A stretch of DNA of 64,000 bases from Pseudoalteromonas sp. DL-6. GTDB lineage: Bacteria; Pseudomonadota; Gammaproteobacteria; Enterobacterales; Alteromonadaceae. Made by a program: the position numbers and the translations under genes. The stretch covers positions 1,364,001 through 1,428,000 of the forward strand of contig NZ_CP019770.1 in the NCBI RefSeq assembly GCF_004328665.1. The letters are read 5' to 3'. How positions within the stretch are numbered: the first letter of the stretch is position 1; each line of letters starts with the position of its first letter. The notes under the pieces were generated by a model. It had not been told where the DNA came from. It was given only the letters and a program-made list of their open reading frames with translations, and did not search any database. Shown here piece by piece: positions 61,927 to 64,000 of this stretch.

Positions 61927-62019
61927 AAAAAAATCCGATACCAGAGACAGATATCGGATTTTGAAAGCGTTAAAAAGATCAGTCAACCGATCAAAAATAT
62001 TCTTAACTGATCGGCATTA

Positions 62020-62041
62020 CACTGTATTGTGGCTTTTTTTT
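62020..62041 (+). repeat. target-site duplication, right copy, and right half of the split terminator
   Basis: CACTGTATTGTG (62020-62031) is the duplicate of 60574-60585. GTGGC at 62029-62033 and the following eight T residues are the descending arm and T-tract of the lipase terminator. Confidence 0.8.
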
Positions 62042-62089
62042 ATTTTAAAGCATGCTAAATTGGCTGAAATTTATAAATGGAGAACACAG

Positions 62090-63106
62090 TTGGAATTTTT
62101 ATACGAGTACGGTTTGTTTTTTGCTAAAACCATTACCTTTGTTATTGCTATCGCTGTCATTTTGACCTTAATTGTAAGCTCGGCTGTTAAGCCAAAAGCA
62201 AAAAAAGGTGAGATAGAAATAGATGACTTATCAGAGCAACTTACCAATATAAAAGAAAGCTTTTTAAATAATACGCTAGGTAAAAAAGAGTTAAAAGCCT
62301 ACCAAAAGCAACAAAAACTAGAGCAAAAAAAAGCTGAAAAAGAAGCCCCTAAATCACGACTCTACGTTATTGATTTTAATGGTAGTATGGATGCGCATGA
62401 AGTAGAAAGTTTACGCGAAGAAGTGACTGCGATTATTTCAATCGCGGACCCTAAAAAAGATAAAGTGCTAGTTCGTCTTGAAAGCGGTGGTGGCGTGGTA
62501 CATGGTTATGGGTTAGCTGCATCACAACTACAGCGGTTTAAGTCAGCTGGTATTGAGTTAACAGTATCGATAGACAAAGTCGCCGCCAGTGGTGGTTATA
62601 TGATGGCTTGTGTCGCAGATCATATTATTGCCGCACCGTTTGCAATTGTTGGCTCTATCGGTGTGATTGCACAAATTCCAAACTTTAATAAAATTTTAAA
62701 GAAGAATGACGTAGATTTTGAACAAATTACGGCGGGCGAATTTAAACGTACACTCACACTCTTTGGTGAAAATACAGATAAAGCCCGCGAAAAATTCCGC
62801 GAAGAGATAGAGCAAACCCATGTGTTATTTAAAACCTTTGTTAGCACGCAGCGCCCAAGTTTGAATATGGATTTAGTGGCCACAGGTGAGCACTGGTTTG
62901 CAACACAAGCTATTGAGAAAGGGTTAGTTGATACCATTAAAACCAGTGATGATGCCTTATTAGAGCAGCAACATCAGCATCAAATATACAAGGTGCAATA
63001 CAAAATTAAAAAAGGGCTAAGTGATAAGTTTGCAATAGGACTTAGCCATAGCGTGAATAAAGCAGGTGTGAGCTTAATGTCAAAATTCAAGGCGTTAAAC
63101 CCTTAA
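62090..63106 (+). CDS. sohB: SohB family inner-membrane protease
   Basis: A 338-residue S49 peptidase: N-terminal membrane helix (residues 8-31, FFAKTITFVIAIAVILTLIVSS), a basic Lys/Gln-rich stretch, then the catalytic domain with Ser in DKVAASGGYMMACVADHI and Lys in GEFKRTLTLFGEN. Start is TTG 62090, with GGAG 7 nt upstream, because MEFLYEYGLFFAK aligns with E. coli SohB; the frame is open back to 61961 but that part lies in the IS end. The IS right end is 70 nt upstream of the start. Confidence 0.92.
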   Translation: MEFLYEYGLFFAKTITFVIAIAVILTLIVSSAVKPKAKKGEIEIDDLSEQLTNIKESFLNNTLGKKELKAYQKQQKLEQKKAEKEAPKSRLYVIDFNGSMDAHEVESLREEVTAIISIADPKKDKVLVRLESGGGVVHGYGLAASQLQRFKSAGIELTVSIDKVAASGGYMMACVADHIIAAPFAIVGSIGVIAQIPNFNKILKKNDVDFEQITAGEFKRTLTLFGENTDKAREKFREEIEQTHVLFKTFVSTQRPSLNMDLVATGEHWFATQAIEKGLVDTIKTSDDALLEQQHQHQIYKVQYKIKKGLSDKFAIGLSHSVNKAGVSLMSKFKALNP

Positions 63107-63130
63107 TACTTTGATAGCTTATAGACAATA

Positions 63131-63167
63131 AAAAAGCCTTGTTACTTAAAAAGTAGCAAGGCTTTTT
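63131..63167. terminator. sohB terminator (bidirectional)
   Basis: GCCTTGTTACTT (63136-63147) and AAGTAGCAAGGC (63151-63162) pair over 12 bp with one G-T, loop AAA, flanked by A- and T-tracts. Lies between convergent sohB and the symporter gene. Confidence 0.88.
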
Positions 63168-63189
63168 TTATAACTAACGATAGAAGCTG

Positions 63190-64000
63190 TTAGTCAATTG
63201 ACTTGTGATAGTCTTCTAAATCTTTAGCTGCATTTGGGTCGTTAAAGATATTTTCATCTAGTTCACCCTCACTTTTAGCGACAACACAAGTTACCATACA
63301 GTCACCGGTTACATTTACTGCGGTGCGGGTCATATCAAGTAGTCTATCAACACCTATTATAATTGCTATGCCTTCAACAGGTAGGCCTACTTGGTTTAAT
63401 ACCATAGCCAGCATTATCAAGCCAACGCCAGGAACACCTGCTGTGCCAACCGAGGCAAGCGTTGCTGTTAATATCACCATTAAGTAATCAGAAATAGTTA
63501 AATCAACACTAAATACTTGAGCAATAAATACCGTAGCGACACCTTGCATAATTGCAGTGCCATCCATATTAATGGTTGCGCCTAATGGAATAGTAAATGA
63601 GGCCACTGAGTTATTAGCACCGAGCTTCTTAGTCGCAGTTTCAAGTGTGATAGGCATAGTTGCGCTTGAACTTGAGGTGCTAAAAGCAAATAAACAGGTG
63701 TGCTTCATTTTAGCTAAGAAAGTGAGCGGGTTTAGTCCTGTAAGTATTTTTAGCAGTAGGGTGTAGTTTACGAATGCATGCAATAACAGGGCTAAAACAA
63801 CGACGCCAAAGTACTTAGCTAAGCTTACAATTAAGTTAAGCTCGATAGTAGTAAATAACTTAGCCATTAAGAAGAATACGCCGTAAGGGGCAATATTCAT
63901 TAACAAAGTAACTAGTTTTAAGATAACAGTATTTAAGTCTTCAAATACTGTTGCTACACGTTTACCTGCTTTACCGCTAAGTGCCATTGCGATACCAAAT
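63190..64000 (-). CDS. dicarboxylate/amino acid:cation symporter, C-terminal part
   Basis: The frame runs off the right edge without a start (FGIA precedes ATG 63987), so only about 270 residues are seen. They contain the DAACS hallmarks: serine-rich re-entrant loop AFSTSSSSATMPITLE, NMDGTAIMQGVATVF (NMDGT motif), and the second re-entrant loop ASVGTAGVPGVGLIMLAMVL, with DRLLDMTRTAVNVTGD for substrate and sodium binding. It imports dicarboxylates or acidic/neutral amino acids with sodium or protons; which is not clear. The tail is acidic. Confidence 0.9.
   Translation of the reverse strand, partial: FGIAMALSGKAGKRVATVFEDLNTVILKLVTLLMNIAPYGVFFLMAKLFTTIELNLIVSLAKYFGVVVLALLLHAFVNYTLLLKILTGLNPLTFLAKMKHTCLFAFSTSSSSATMPITLETATKKLGANNSVASFTIPLGATINMDGTAIMQGVATVFIAQVFSVDLTISDYLMVILTATLASVGTAGVPGVGLIMLAMVLNQVGLPVEGIAIIIGVDRLLDMTRTAVNVTGDCMVTCVVAKSEGELDENIFNDPNAAKDLEDYHKSID

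Larger units (their letters stand above)
60586..62019. mobile_element. complete IS4-family insertion sequence
   Basis: 1434 bp bounded by 18-bp inverted repeats TAATGCCAGTCAGTTAAG (60586-60603) and, on the minus strand from 62019, TAATGCCGATCAGTTAAG (two adjacent mismatches). These ends and the length match E. coli IS4 (about 1.43 kb). One intact transposase on the minus strand. A 12-bp target duplication flanks it. It is inserted between the lipase gene and sohB. Confidence 0.93.

Noticed and set aside
61961..62089. N-terminal extension of sohB reading through the IS end
   Set aside because: The residues lie partly in the IS inverted repeat and have no SohB similarity; TTG 62090 with GGAG upstream matches the family start.

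Overview
The window looks like a chromosomal segment of a marine gammaproteobacterium of the order Alteromonadales, most likely Pseudoalteromonas. The reasons are the AT-rich composition, the gene orders clpS-clpA/infA-bpt-aat, lrp-ftsK-lolA-rarA-crcB-serS, yffB-dapE, ackA-pta/yfbV and scpB-rluB/yciK/sohB, the monomeric NADP isocitrate dehydrogenase, and small DUF3718-type secreted proteins. No rRNA, tRNA, CRISPR array, prophage or recognisable plasmid function was seen. The assignment is by recall of protein families and synteny, without any database search.

Layout. 1-4.6 kb: end of a DUF445-type membrane protein, a small secreted DUF3718 protein, an HNH-like orphan and a pair of exported amidohydrolases, of which the second has lost its metal-binding histidines. 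4.6-12.3 kb: monomeric isocitrate dehydrogenase, CspD, and the N-degron set (ClpS, ClpA, and the two aminoacyl-tRNA-protein transferases Bpt and Aat, with infA between). 12.4-19.4 kb: aconitase B, thioredoxin reductase, phosphatidylserine synthase, alanine dehydrogenase. 19.5-26.3 kb: the lrp-ftsK-lolA-rarA-crcB-serS block, with overlapping genes from ftsK to crcB. 26.3-28.0 kb: an accessory patch holding an integron-cassette-like gene bounded by 10-bp GTTAGGC-type inverted repeats, a stand-alone yggL, a 32-nt direct repeat and REP-like palindromes.

28-41 kb: mixed single genes, including a MEST-like alpha/beta hydrolase, a PQQ sugar dehydrogenase, an NRAMP-like transporter lacking canonical metal-site residues, an EEP nuclease, a MAPEG protein, YddG, an ABC exporter, a PsiE protein and an M28 peptidase. 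41-44 kb: a four-gene envelope operon around LpoB. 45-48.1 kb: an operon of ACT-domain protein, EIIA-Glc-like protein without its active-site histidines, YffB, DapE and an M15 D,D-carboxypeptidase. 48.3-57.9 kb: pta-ackA, yfbV, rlmA with a CbiM-like membrane protein, xthA, a second DUF3718 gene, scpB-rluB, yciK. 58-64 kb: a VolA/Pla-1-type lipase, a complete IS4-family element, sohB, and the end of a dicarboxylate/amino-acid:cation symporter.

The clearest unusual event is the IS4-family insertion at 60586-62019. It sits in the loop of what was the rho-independent terminator between the lipase gene and sohB, has a 12-bp target duplication, and carries a perfect hairpin plus T-tract at its left end that could replace the broken terminator. 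Other points worth a second look are the catalytically degenerate paralogues (amidohydrolase, EIIA, NRAMP and M28 substitutions) and the cassette-like patch at 26.6-27.1 kb. I did not find a clearly new multi-gene defence or biosynthetic system.
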